Assembly (NCBI GenBank): GCA_947179395.2
Contig: OX359290.1
Coordinates: 72,735,876-72,799,875 of the forward strand
Origin: Pulicaria dysenterica
Lineage: Eukaryota > Streptophyta > Magnoliopsida > Asterales > Asteraceae
Direction: 5' to 3'
Length of the DNA stretch: 64,000 nt
Part shown: positions 22,106 to 33,561 of the stretch, piece by piece
How the letters are laid out: every line of letters starts with the position of its first letter
Numbering within the stretch: position 1 is the stretch's first letter
Notes under the pieces: model-generated
The model's input: the letters and a program-made list of their open reading frames with translations, nothing else
Databases searched by the model: none
What the model was told of the DNA's origin: nothing
Made by a program: the position numbers and the translations under genes

Positions 22106-23405
22106 ACCCCCTCTATGTAACACCGTGTTTCACGAGCTTAAAAATTAGCGCCAATTTAAACTTTTCAAACTGATTTATCAAAAGCTTGCAGCGTAAATAA
22201 TCACCATTTACAAATTATCAGATGGTTATCTGACTATTAAATATTTCAAATAACAGGTGTTACCACAACAGACAACCGACCATCGGATCACATGCATAAT
22301 TAACAACAAATAGTGTTCCACGAAATATACATACTACAATTACCCACGAGTAACCCAAGCTCGCCAGGCCATCAGTCACTAACCTGCAAAAAAGGGAAAT
22401 CTTGCACCGTTAGCTACAACTAGCTAGTGAGCATCAATTTACACATACGCATCAATAAGCATGCTATCATATCACAATATGGCACACAGAGCTAAGTTAT
22501 CACGTAGCGGTGTGCCGACATGTCAGCGGGATCATATCTTGCGAGGTAGCTAGCCTGGCTCAACGATCAAAGCTAGGAAATCAGTCACAATCATCCGTAT
22601 CGGTGGGGGAGCGAAGAGCAGCCCACCATCACGTTTACCAGTTCCGGTTTGCACCGAGAACCACCCCATTTCACAACCAGTTTCCGGCTTTCGCCGAGAA
22701 CCCCATTTTCGTCAAGGAACGGTGGCCTGCAGAGCCGTCACCAAGAGTATACACTCGGATGCCGTTAATCCCCCACATCCAGACCCTATTGGGCCCCCAG
22801 GGACCAGCCTATACGGCTGACCTTAACCAATCCCAGGAACTGTGGTACAGTCCCCCAATTGTCCGGACATAACATAATAACACATAACCGATCCAATTAG
22901 GATCCAATTGTTAACACTCTAACATAGCTGATCCAATCAGGATCCAATTACATACGCAATACAATAATCTAACATGGTTGATCCAATCAGGATCCAATTA
23001 CATGCGCATATATATTATCACATTAGCTTCTGCTTACACTTGGTGAGCAGAATACTAAATTACACTTTAAACATAACATACAGTTGTCACATAAGTCATA
23101 ACCCTACATGGGTCTATCTCGTATCACTTCACTTATCTATGGTCACTACTATAAACACATAACTCAAGTCATGGCACAACACGACACTCCACCACTTACC
23201 TCGTACGTGCATACGTCACTATCACAATAGCACGTTTCAATACACAACAGTTAGCCCTACTTACTGAGTCTCATGGGAAAACCGGTACTAACCTGGAGTC
23301 TTCACTAGGCAGATACGCCACTCGTGTCTTCCGGTTCCTCAAGTACACCTAACACATCATATACACGCTTGGTTATCACTAGTACACCTAGGTCGAAACA
23401 CAAGT

Positions 23406-24925
23406 TGTTAGTGCATACATGGTCACACATTAAGAAATGCACTCCTTATTTTGATGATGATAAAAATATGAACAAGTAATATTATTGCTTATCAAATTTA
23501 TTCATATGTTCATATGCTACATTCTTTAAAGATCAACAAACCTAAAATTAATGATCAAGTGAAGAACAAATAATTGAAGACTTCAATTCAACAAGAAAAG
23601 AAGAAATCAAGATAAATCAACATTCACGGTCGATACCACGGTCGACCGTGAATCAACCGTCGCTGCTCAGCTCACAACTCTTAAATGTTGTTCTTCTTCA
23701 AGTCAACCGAACTCGTACTTAACAAGTGAAGATGATATCTTCAAAGCCGATGACGAAGATATCTACAAACAAGAGTTCGAATTATATGTGCTTACAAATA
23801 AAATAATTAAATTAGTTTATGTTTTTATAAAATTATTTTTTTATAAAAACTTTATAAAAATGACAAAGATTTTATAAAACTCAATTGTGTTGGTTGATTA
23901 AATCTAAGACTTCCTATTTTAAGCAAATAACAAACACAATCCTACTTTGAAACAATACACCACCATAATTAGCAAAGGAATCTCCCAAAGGGGTAAAATT
24001 CCAACATGCTTTGTGTATTGGTTTCCAAACTTCCATATTTGTGTTTAAATTCAAACTTTAAGAGTATGGGATCAACCAACCTTTTGAACATATACTTTTC
24101 AGTTGATTTTTATGGTAAAAATGAGTTGAGTGTGGTTTTAAATAAAGTCCAACGTCTATATTGCAAAGAACAAGAAAGTTCAGGTACCTCACGGTTTTAT
24201 CCACGGTCGACCGTGGATCGACCGTGAGGGTACTGGACAACTTTTGGACTTTCACCTTTTTCCTTATTTAAACCAACTCAAACCTCATTTTTTAGTATCT
24301 CTTGCACAAGCAAAAACACATAACATATATTCTTATCTTGTGAGCTCATATTCTTTGATAATTCATCTATCATTCAAGATCAAGAATCAAGCAAGAGCAA
24401 AGCTTTCAAAGCTTAAACACTACATCATCTTTATATATATTTTGTAATAGTGTAAGGATCAACTCTATCATTTCAAATTAGAGTGAAGTAAGGATAATCT
24501 CTAGCCTTTAGAATTAGAGAGAAGTAAGGATCAACTCTAGCCTATAGAATTAGAGTGAAGCAAGGTTATCTTTACCTTACTTGCAAGTTTGAAGTGTTAA
24601 TTCTTGCAAGTGAAAAAGAGAAGTGTAAAAGGTTTATCTCTACCTTCAAAGAGAGAAGCTAGTGGAGCAAACTCTTGGTAGGTGAGGCCAAGGAGTGGAT
24701 GTAGTGCAAGTTTGTTAACACTTGCATGAACCACTATAAATCTCTTGTCTACTAATTGGTGATATCTCTCTACCCTTACTCTCTTTATTTCAAGTATATA
24801 TATTTGTTGTGTTATAAACTTCAAGAAAAATATTTTTAACACAACTTACAAATTTTTATTTGTGAAAATTTGGTAAACTAAGTAAAATAACCTATTCACC
24901 CCCCCCCCCCTTCTAGGTTCTAACA
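23406..24925 (+). mobile_element. Solo LTR R2
   Basis: A 1,520-bp LTR starts TGTTAGTGCATACATGG and ends GGTTCTAACA, with perfect TGTTAG/CTAACA inverted ends and a perfect 5-bp duplication CAAGT (23401-23405 and 24926-24930). The empty site is visible in the other G LTR (CGAAACACAAGTTAAATAAAC near 32431). It carries CACGGTCGACCGTG palindromes at 23637-23650 and about 24201-24216. No internal region remains, so recombination between LTRs removed it. The orientation was chosen from the CACCCCCC/TTCTAGG end, usual at the 3' edge of plant Copia LTRs. Confidence 0.88.
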
Positions 24926-24957
24926 CAAGTTAAACAAACTATCAGGGCTGGACTACT

Positions 24958-25345
24958 GCTTGCGATCGTAAGCACTCTCCTTGCGGTCGCAAAGGCCCTG
25001 TACTACATCCCTTACGATCGCAAGGGTACTCCTTGCGATCGCAAGCGGTCTTCTACCCCAAACACATGCTTACGATCGCAAGGGCAACCCCTTTTGCCCG
25101 TAAGCATGGTTCTAAAGTTGGTTACGATCGCAAGTTATATACCTACGATCGCAAACCTTATTTCCATCGCCCGTAGGCGGTAAACACCATAAGACATGCA
25201 CATACGGTCGCAAGCACCATTGCCTGCTATCGCATAGACTACAAACAACCCTTACGGTCGCATGGCTTAACCCTTGCGATCGCAAGGACCACTACACACC
25301 CCTTACGATCGCAAGACATACCCCTTGCGATCGCAAGGCTCCTCG
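24958..25345. repeat. Palindromic minisatellite of TGCGATCGCA units in the G LTR
   Basis: About 15 copies of TGCGATCGCAAG / TTACGATCGCAAG variants occur in both orientations and are spaced irregularly by 10-45 bp of unique sequence. The core GCGATCGC is a perfect palindrome. The block is duplicated in the other LTR (32458-32846) and a related block is in solo LTR M (about 43078-43442). Confidence 0.88.
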
Positions 25346-26303
25346 TTACAGTGTTCTTCGACCCTGTTTTCTGCACAGCTCCGAAAACCACTTTTTTGAC
25401 ACTTTAATCGACCAAAACTTAACTCAAATCACTTATACACCTCGTTTAACATCCACAAACACTTAAAAACACATTTGACTCACAAATTAACACTTAGAAC
25501 ACAATATACACCATCAAAGTGGTGTATTTTCCTCAAAACACAAACACTAGGTTTCTTCATGGAAATTACTTATAAGGAAGGAGAAGAACAGCAAATTGTA
25601 ACTCCAATTTGCTACTGGAATCTCTTGTAACAACTTGATCCTTGATTTCTTTTCAAAATCTCCAAAGTGTGTGTGTATTTGGTTTGTACGTATGTTCGTG
25701 TATTTGTGTGAGTGTTTGCAATCTCCCAGAGGATAAGGGAGTAACAAACCGACCCTGGGGTCTTTAATTAAGACACGGGGTATTTTGTTCCCCTTTCCAA
25801 CTTACAACTTGACACACGCCATCCCTTTTTAACTAACGGGGATATCTACGGAATCATAACACGAAACTGTTTAACACTTTATCACTTTTAAACGCGTTTG
25901 ACACTTTTCACATAATCACTCTAATTAACGCATAACACGCGCTAATAACTTAAAACACACTAATTTAAATCACTTAAAACCACTGTACAACTATTTAAGC
26001 ACAAGGTATAAGCCTACACAACTAGACCCAATTTCAGGATGTTACAAATCTACCCCTCTTAAAGAGGATTCCGTCATCGGAATCTAATCACGATCACTTA
26101 CACGATCACACATTACCACAATCATCCTGTGTTAGGCCACAACCATAATTTAACACGAAAAGCAACTAACACAAAACTCTATTTATTTTGACTAACTGCA
26201 ACGTTACACTTCGCACGAAAAGTACACACTACATTTACACACATTTCACTTAACTACATTAGATCACTCTACTATTATCTCAAAGTTTACACAACACTTT
26301 CAA

Positions 26304-26849
26304 CTAGTTAGGGCACTCCGAGGAGTCATGCCCATACTGACTACATTCATCACAAAACTTACCCAAACATTCTCTAGAATAATGCCCTGAGAGTCCACAC
26401 GAATAACACAATCTATCCTTGTACTTGCACTCCTCGGCATGGCTTTTTCTGCAAATCTCACACGTAACTCGACGTCTAGATCCTCCGGCCTCAGCCTGAG
26501 TCTTCGCTTTCTGGACTTCCTCATTTCGTTCCTCTTTCATTGCACGAAACTCTTCTCGTACAACACTTCTCATCTCGTTTTTCATTTTCTCTTTCACCTC
26601 ATTTCTTATGCCTGCTACAATTGGAGGCATATTTTTCTTAAAACATTTATCGAATTGATCTAACATTACTTCTCGAAGATGACGCATAGGCACAGCCCCG
26701 CGTTTACTTCCATAAACGGAGATATAGTCATGGACTTCTCCTATAGTAGTTAAATCCAAGGTCTCTTCACGGTTCTCATTTCCAGCTTGTCTGTCCACGT
26801 TTCTATCCATTTTACTGCAATCAAAAGAACTCTTAGTTAGTATAAACAC
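26304..26849 (-). CDS. G ORF2: basic, coiled-coil protein with three zinc knuckles
   Basis: Intact 181-aa ORF. An inner Met at 26810 (MDRNVDRQAG), just after an acceptor-like TTGATTGCAG, may be the true start. The first about 60 residues have no match I recognise. Residues about 75-120 are a highly charged helix (VKEKMKNEMRSVVREEFRAM), likely coiled coil. The C-terminus has three zinc knuckles: CEICRKSHAEEC, CYSCGLSGHYSREC and CDECSQYGHDSSEC. It lies between gag and the 3' LTR, where pol would normally end, and is in a different frame from gag. It may be a diverged second nucleocapsid. The function is unknown. The lack of stops, unlike the gag of the same element, is notable. Confidence 0.6.
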   Translation of the reverse strand: MFILTKSSFDCSKMDRNVDRQAGNENREETLDLTTIGEVHDYISVYGSKRGAVPMRHLREVMLDQFDKCFKKNMPPIVAGIRNEVKEKMKNEMRSVVREEFRAMKEERNEEVQKAKTQAEAGGSRRRVTCEICRKSHAEECKYKDRLCYSCGLSGHYSRECLGKFCDECSQYGHDSSECPN

Positions 26850-27540
26850 AAAACATCATTAAAAACTTTCTACTAATAATCAATTTAATCTAATCACACT
26901 TGGACATTCTCGACTGTCCGTAATGACACACATCTTTTCTTAATACACTAATTAAGTCTTGTTTTATTACCACTAATACTATTCCCTCACTTTACTAATA
27001 ATATCACTTTATTTCTCTTATTGCATTCGCATTTATTTAACACAATTGTCATTTATCCTTAACTAACTTTCTTAAATCAAATTCTTACAGTTAATCAACA
27101 CAAACAATGCATTTATGCTATTTGCATCGAACTAAAACACTTGTCTCAAGAAACAATAGAACCTTTATCACTTCTACTGAATTGGATTTCCTCGACAATA
27201 CCATTGCCGAATTAACCCACTCCAGTTCCAACATTGAAACCTCATAAGAAATACAATTACAATAAAAGTAAGAAACAATCTCACTACAGCCAACAACAAC
27301 TTTTAAAACACTAATCACAATTACAACTACTTGAACATCAACAACTTACACTCTTAAACGAGTTTAGTCAACACCAGTACAAACGTTTACAGTTCACCAA
27401 AATCTACAAAACACAAAAGAACCAAAACTATACATTTCGTCTCTTTAGCTCTACTTGTTATCATCTACAACGCTCACCCTTTTAGCACAGGAAGAGCCCT
27501 CTTTCTTTTGCCCTGGCGTAGATCCTCCGGTATCTGCATT
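26850..27540 (-). other. Non-coding spacer of element G
   Basis: AT-rich sequence between the gag reading frame and ORF2. No long frame and no pol motif are visible on either strand. Confidence 0.5.
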
Positions 27541-28587
27541 CTATCTCATCGGGCAATCACTAACTCGGTGCCCCAACTGATGGCACCCAAAACACACATT
27601 CCCTTTGAACTCACATTCCGCAGTTATGTGGCCAGTCTGTCCGCACCTCAAACACTTGGTAGTAGCTTTGGAGCAAGAACCAGTGTGATATGCACGGCAC
27701 TGAGAACACCAGGAACCATCAAATTTGGGCTTCTTACACTATCTCAACTTTCCGCCTACACAAGGCTGCTCTTTCACAGGACTATATTTAGAGGACTTTT
27801 GCAATTTCCTCTTCTGACCCTTAACTATCTTGTCTCCCTTGCACCGGAGGCGATCTCCCTCAATTTGTCGAGCTATTTCAAAATCCCGATCCAAACTAGA
27901 CACAGCTCTAACATGCGCTCTATACTCCACTGGTAGCATTCCCACAAACTTGCGAATCTTCGCACTTTCATATGCTACTAGGTGAGGGATAAATCTCACC
28001 TTATCAGTAAAATCATGCATCAAATCTTCCATTGGCTTATCTCCTTTCTGGAGATCATTGAACTCCCGTTCCATCTTTTCTAAATCGTAGTCGGTGCAGT
28101 ATTTCTTTGTCACACGTTCAGAAAACTGTTCCCACATCATTGCAATGATCACTTCTTTGTTCACTAAATCTTTCACGGAGTCCCACCAAAACATGTCATC
28201 ACCTTTCAGCAGGCGTACCGCATACTTGACACGGTACTTTGGTCCACAATCACAAGACTCGAAAGCTTGATCCGTCTCTCGAAGCCGTTGTATGGTATTC
28301 GAAGGATTATCACTACCCTCGAACTCTGTGGGTCCACAAGAAAGGAACTTCTTGTAGGAACAGTGCTCCGAACTCTTTCTTTTGACGGATTCTAACAATA
28401 TCTCTCTCGTCACTTGGAGTTCTTCTTCAAGGTGCAGAACAGACGCCTGTAACTCTGGAATCGACCTCGGGCCTTGAGTATCACGTAGAGAAGATTCCTT
28501 CTCAGTTTCAACATGAGTACGAGATGCCTCGTCCTCCACTTGCTTTCGAGCATTTTCACTATCAACTCGTTGTTCTGACATTCTCAC
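27541..28587 (-). pseudogene. G gag with one in-frame stop
   Basis: The frame opens at 28587 (MRMSEQRVDSENARKQ) and runs through a Ty3 retrotrans-gag core (SNPSNTIQ-like, YAVRLLKGDDMFWWDSVKD, FNDLQKGDKPMEDLMHDF, RKFVGMLPVEYRAHV) and a basic stretch. It is interrupted by TAG at 27739-27741 and then continues in the same frame to TAG at 27541-27543. The part after the stop has two canonical CX2CX4HX4C zinc knuckles, CLRCGQTGHITAEC and CFGCHQLGHRVSDC. The full protein would be about 348 aa, the capsid-nucleocapsid of the element. There is no protease or RT downstream. Readthrough of the stop cannot be excluded, but simple decay is likelier. Confidence 0.75.
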
Positions 28588-29159
28588 TTATTCACTATAC
28601 ACACGAAAACCACACTTAGCACATCACTTATCCGACATCTACTAACATGGGGTGTTAGTCTACAATATATATCACAATCACCTAACACTCACACTCAGCC
28701 CCAATTACCCCAATAGGAACACTTAACGATGGTCGGGCCCGAGTTTGAGATCGAATACTCTTCCGAGTATCCAATTCCCTCAAACTTAGGCTCTGATACC
28801 TAATTGTAACACCGTGTTTTATGAGCTTAAAAATTAGCGCCAATTTAAACTTTTTAAGATGATTTATCAAAAGCTTGCAGCGGAAATAATCACCATTTAC
28901 AAATTATCAGATGGTTATCTAACTATTAAACATTTCAAATAACAGGTGTTACCACAACAGACAACCGACCATCGGATCACGTGCATAATTAACAACAAAT
29001 AGTGTTCCACGAAATATACATACTACAATTACCCACGAGTAACCCAAGCTCGTCAGGCCATCAGTCACTAACCTGCGAAAAAGGGAAATCTTGCACCGTT
29101 AGCTACAACTAGCTAGTGAACACCAATTTACACATAAGCATCAATAAGCATGCTATCAT

Positions 29160-30936
29160 TGTAACACTGTACTTTTTAATTAACAATAAAACTGCGCGCG
29201 GAAACTAATTACATAAAATTAGATTTAAAATCAAGAGTTTATACAACTTTGACTGATTATCATTTACAAAATATCACTACAGTGTTGAGTTACAAAAACA
29301 GGCTCTATACAAAATCTTGGACATCAGAGTATTGGTCTGTCCATATTCCCAGTCATCAGCATCAAAACTCACCATGGAGTATCTGCAAAACAATCTAGTG
29401 GGGGATTAGCACAAAGCTAAGTGAGGGAACATATATCACACAAAGTACAAGGCTAACAGCCCAACAAGTTAACCAAGCTCAAACTCAAGAGGACCGGCGG
29501 AGTTGCAACCACCTACAACCAAATGCCGGCCAAAGCATAGGTTTACCGATAGCTCTGCTAACATGGATAACAGTAAAAGCACCCTTGAGTGCAACAGATG
29601 CACCTCAAGATCAGATACTGTAAATCAACAAGCAACAAGCCCAGCCTACAAAACTGTCACGGCTGACCCCCACAATAACATGTATACATATCCAATGAGC
29701 ACATAATCAATCAAGATGTTACATCCTGTACCATCAGGATATAAATCCACTCACCACAGTCAGCAAGGCTGTAGCACACTCAGTTGACTAACTCACTGAG
29801 TCTTCTCAGTTCCTGAGATTAAGTAAACAAAGTCAGTATTCAATTCACAATACTGATTCATAAAAAATATCATATTTATTCATACATCACATGAATATCA
29901 CACATATATATCATGTGTATCAAAGCATAGTTTGATTGTCAAGAATCACTCTTAAAATTCCAAAATCCGATTAAGTCCATTTCCGATAGAAATCGAATTC
30001 CGAGTGAAAGGTCAATTCCGATAACATCCAATTCCGATGAAATAAGGAATTCCAATAAATCATCAATTCCGATAAAATCATATTTCAATTCCGAGAAAAG
30101 GCACATTCCGATAAAATAGGAAATTCCGAGAATATGTCCAATTCCGATAAAATAGACAATTCCGAGAAAATGTCCAATTCTGAGAAAGCCAATTCCGATA
30201 CAATCAAATCCGAGAAAATGTTAGGGCCAACAGTTTATCTTTTATCGGTATTTAATATAATCCTATCAAATTTCTCGGATTCATCCTTCATTCCGAGAAT
30301 ATTCTATCGGAATTCATAAATTCCGATACACTCATATCATGAATCCCGATACATTCATATATATATAAATCAGTTTACTTCTAACATCATTTCCAATCTG
30401 TTTTCAAACATGCAAGTGTTCTATGTTTCCAGAATTCATTCTAAGCTTATAAACAACATGCATTGATCATAAAATCTAACATGCATTCAATCCTAAATCA
30501 TCAAGAATCTATCGGAATTCACATAAACATTCAAAACCGAATATATATATATATAACAATTAATCATCTAATATTCCGAATTCTAACCTTTAGATGATAT
30601 CAAATAATCAACTAATATGCACACAAGATTGAAGTTGATTTTTCTTTTCTTCCTTCTTCTTCTTCTCGGCCGAGAGCACCCAAAGAAAACACACACACAC
30701 TTTGTTTAACTTCACAAGTAATGAGGTATGGTGGAGGAGTTGGTGACTAAATAACCCTCACCATACCACCTTATAAAATATCATTTCTACTTAAAATAAA
30801 ATAACAATAAAACAAATAATACAATTAATTATTAAATAACACATTATGGCAAATAATCCTTAATAGATATAAATCTCAAAGTTAATTAACCTAATTACCT
30901 TAATTAATCCAGGCCGGTAAAGAGGGTGTTAAAAAT
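29160..30936 (-). repeat. 3' LTR of H containing an AATTCCGA-rich repeat
   Basis: 1.78 kb. Between 29965 and 30350 it carries about 18 copies of AATTCCGATAAAAT/AATTCCGAGAAAA-like motifs at about 15-30-bp spacing, with a few inverted copies (TCGGAATT, TTTCTCGG). TG/CA ends are partly eroded at the right end. Confidence 0.7.
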
Positions 30937-31139
30937 CTACCCTCCTTAAGAGGATTTCGTCCTCAGAATCTCTTCACGCTCGAACAAGGAAGGATACGAT
31001 TTCTCATATCTGCTTTAGTCTCCCAAGTCAAGTCTGAACATAAACTATGTTTCCACTTGACCAAAACCATGGGTATCTGTTTCTTTCTCAATTTTGTGAC
31101 TTTACTATCAAGTAGTTCAATTGGTTCCTCAATAAGTTT

Positions 31140-32187
31140 CTAATTCAAATCCACGCGAAGATCCTGAATCGGAAGAACCTGTGAACGATCCTCTACATTG
31201 CATTTCCTCAAATAACATACGTTGAAAGTGTCGTGAATACCCGCTAATTCATCAGGAAGATCCAAAGCAACTGCTTGATCGTTAACCACTCGTCTGATTC
31301 TGAAAGGACCAATGTAACGGGGAGCCAACTTCCCGCGTTTCCCAAAACGAATCACACCCTTCCACGGAGAGACTTTTAAGTACACCATTTCTCCCTCAAC
31401 AAACGACACCGGTCGACGACGCGGATCTGCATACATTTTCTGTCTATCCCTTGCAGCTTTTTAGTTTATCCCGAGCAATAGCAACCTTATCAGCTGTCAT
31501 CTGTACAATATCAGGCCCTGCAAATTGCTTTTCCCCAGCCTCTAACCAACAAGTCGGAGTTCTACAAGGACGACCATACAGCATCTCATACGGTGGCATA
31601 CCAATGCTGGAATGATAGGAATTATTGTAAGCAAACTCAAACAAAGGCAAATGTGAATCCCATGAACCCCCAAACTCTAACACATATGCTCGCAGCATAT
31701 CTTCTAAAGTCTGAATGGTTCTCTCTGACTGACCATCTGTTTGTGGATGATAAGATGTACTCAAGTTAACCCTGGACCCCAATTCTTGTTGCAGTCTATT
31801 CCAGAAGTTAGACACGAATCTTGAATCCCGATCTGAAACAATAGATAACGGAACTCCATGTCTTGATACTATTTCATCTATGTACAGTTGTGCCAGTTTA
31901 CTCAAAGAAGCAGTTTCAGCAGTAGCGAGAAAGTGTGCACTCTTGGTCAATCTATCAACAACGACCCAAATCATATCATGACCTCTCTGAGTTCGTGGAA
32001 GTTTTGTTACAAAATCCATCGTAATGTGATCACACTTCCACTCAGGTATATCTAATTCTTTCAATGATCCGTACGGTTTCTGATGTTCAGCTTTAACTTG
32101 CGCACAAATGTGACATGTCCCAACAAATTTAGCAATATCTGTTTTCATTGTCGGCCACCAATAACGAGTCTTTAAATCACGGTACAT
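31140..32187 (-). pseudogene. H integrase, one frameshift
   Basis: Frame one (32187-31444) has the end of the zinc domain (YRDLKTRYWWPTMK, CHICAQVK), the DDE core (HITMDFV, SIVSDRDSRF, YHPQTDGQSERTIQ) and the conserved YNNSYHSSIGMPPYE. It breaks at a run of five A residues (minus strand, about 31458-31462), and frame two (31436-31140) gives the C-terminal domain (KLAPRYIGPFRI, HDTFNVCYLRK). A single-base gain in the A run explains the shift. No chromodomain is seen before the stop. The sequence type is Tekay/Del-like Ty3. Confidence 0.85.
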
Positions 32188-33561
32188 CTTTTAACTCAAG
32201 TCATGGCACAACACAACACTCCACCACTTACCTCGTACGTGCATACGTCACTATCACAATAGCACGTTTCAATACACAACAGTTAGCCCTACTTACTGAG
32301 TCTCATGGGAAAACCGGTACTCACCTGGAGTCTTCACTAGGCGATACGCCACTCGTGTCTTCCGGTTCCTCAAGTACACCTAACACATCATATACACGCT
32401 TGGTTATCACTTACACATAGTACACCTAGGTCGAAACACAAGTTAAATAAACTATCAGGGCTGGACCACTGCTTGCGTTTGCAAGCACTCTCCTTGCGGT
32501 CACAAAGGCCCTGTACTACATCCCTTACGATCGCAAGGGTACTCTTTGCGATCGCAAGCGGTCTTCTACCCCAAACACATGCTTACGATCGCAAGGGCAA
32601 CCCCTTTTGCCCGTAAGCATGGTTCTAAAGTTGGTTACGATCGCAAGTTATATACCTACGATCGCAAACCTTATTTCCATCGCCCGTAGGCGGTAAAAAC
32701 CATAAGACATGCACATACGGTCGCAAGCACCATTGCCTGCGATCGCATAGACTACAAACAACCCTTACGGTCGCATGACTTAACCCTTGCAATCGTAAGG
32801 ACCACTACACACCCCTTACGATCGCAAGATATACCCCTTGCGATCGCAAGGCTCCTCGTGACAGTGTTCTTCGACCCTGTTTTCTGCACAGCTCCGAAAA
32901 CCACTTTTTTGACACTTTAATCGACCAAAACTTAACTCAAATCACTTATACACCTCGTTTAACATTCACAAACACTTAAAAACACATTTGACTAACAAAT
33001 TGACACTTAGAACACAATATACACCATCAAAGTGGTGTATTTTCCTCAAAACACAAACACTAGGTTTCTTCATGGAAATTACTTACAAGGAAGGAGAAGA
33101 ACAGTAAATTGTAACTCCAATTTGCTACTGGAATCTCTTGTAACAACTTGATCCTTGATTTCTTTTCAAAATCTCCAAAGTGTGTGTGTGTATTTGGTTT
33201 GTACGTATGTCCGTGTATTTGTGTGAGTGTTTGCAATCTCCCAGAGGATAAGGGAGTAACAAACCGACCCTGGGGTCTTTAATTAAGACACGGGGTATTT
33301 TGTTCTCCTTTCCAACTTACAACTTGACATACACCATCCCGTTTTAACTAACGGGGATATCTACGGAATCATTACACGAAACCGTTTAACACTTTATTAC
33401 TTTTAAACGCGTTTGACAGTTTTCACATAATCACTCTAATTAACGCATAACACGCGCTAATAACTTAAAATACACTAATTTAAATCACTTAAAACCACTG
33501 TACAACTATTTAAGCTCAAGGTATAAGCCTACACAACTAGGCCCAATTTCAAGATGTTACA

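Larger units (their letters stand above)
22116..26046 (-). repeat. 3' LTR of G, interrupted by solo LTR R2
   Basis: LTR sequence 22116-23405 plus 24931-26046, about 2.4 kb, split by the R2 insertion at 23406-24925. It contains the palindromic (T)GCGATCGCA minisatellite at 24958-25345. The right end GATGTTACA at 26038-26046 is followed by the polypurine tract of G. The same LTR at 28805-33561 is similar but lacks about 690 bp in its middle. Confidence 0.82.
29160..32192 (-). mobile_element. Element H: truncated Ty3 element (Tekay-like)
   Basis: It consists of a 3' LTR (29160 to about 30936, with ends TGTAACACTG and GGGTGTTAAA), a polypurine tract (minus strand AAGGAGGGTAGATTT) and an integrase gene. 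It stops abruptly at 32192 within the integrase zinc domain. RT, gag and the 5' LTR are absent. Its truncation edge coincides with the deletion in the G LTR, so one deletion probably removed both. Confidence 0.75.
22116..33561 (-). mobile_element. Element G: Ty3-type LTR element with gag and a second zinc-knuckle ORF but no pol
   Basis: The LTRs (minus-strand TGTAACATCCTGAAATTGGG ... GGTGTTACA) occupy 22116-26046 and 28805-33561, each interrupted by another insertion. Next to the right LTR is a primer-binding site (GGTATCAGAGCC on the minus strand, 28791-28800 region, complementary to initiator Met tRNA with one mismatch). Next to the left LTR is a polypurine tract (AAGAGGGGTAGATT). The internal region is only 26047-28804 and encodes gag and a second CCHC-rich ORF, with no protease, RT or integrase. 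This matches the class called TR-GAG. Outer flanks are CTCTA (22111-22115, R sequence) and CTCTG (33562-33566, K sequence), so the original duplication is uncertain. Confidence 0.75.
28805..33561 (-). repeat. 5' LTR of G, interrupted by element H and internally deleted
   Basis: LTR parts 28805-29159 and 32193-33561 align with the left LTR. The 688 bp equivalent to 22473-23160 are missing and element H sits at that exact point. The palindromic GCGATCGC block recurs at 32458-32846. Confidence 0.8.

Noticed and set aside
22106..22125. ACCCCCTCTATG next to the right LTR of L as its polypurine tract
   Set aside because: The first five bases are the target duplication, matched at 12949-12953, and the rest is the end of fragment R. 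The true polypurine tract is at 13358-13370.
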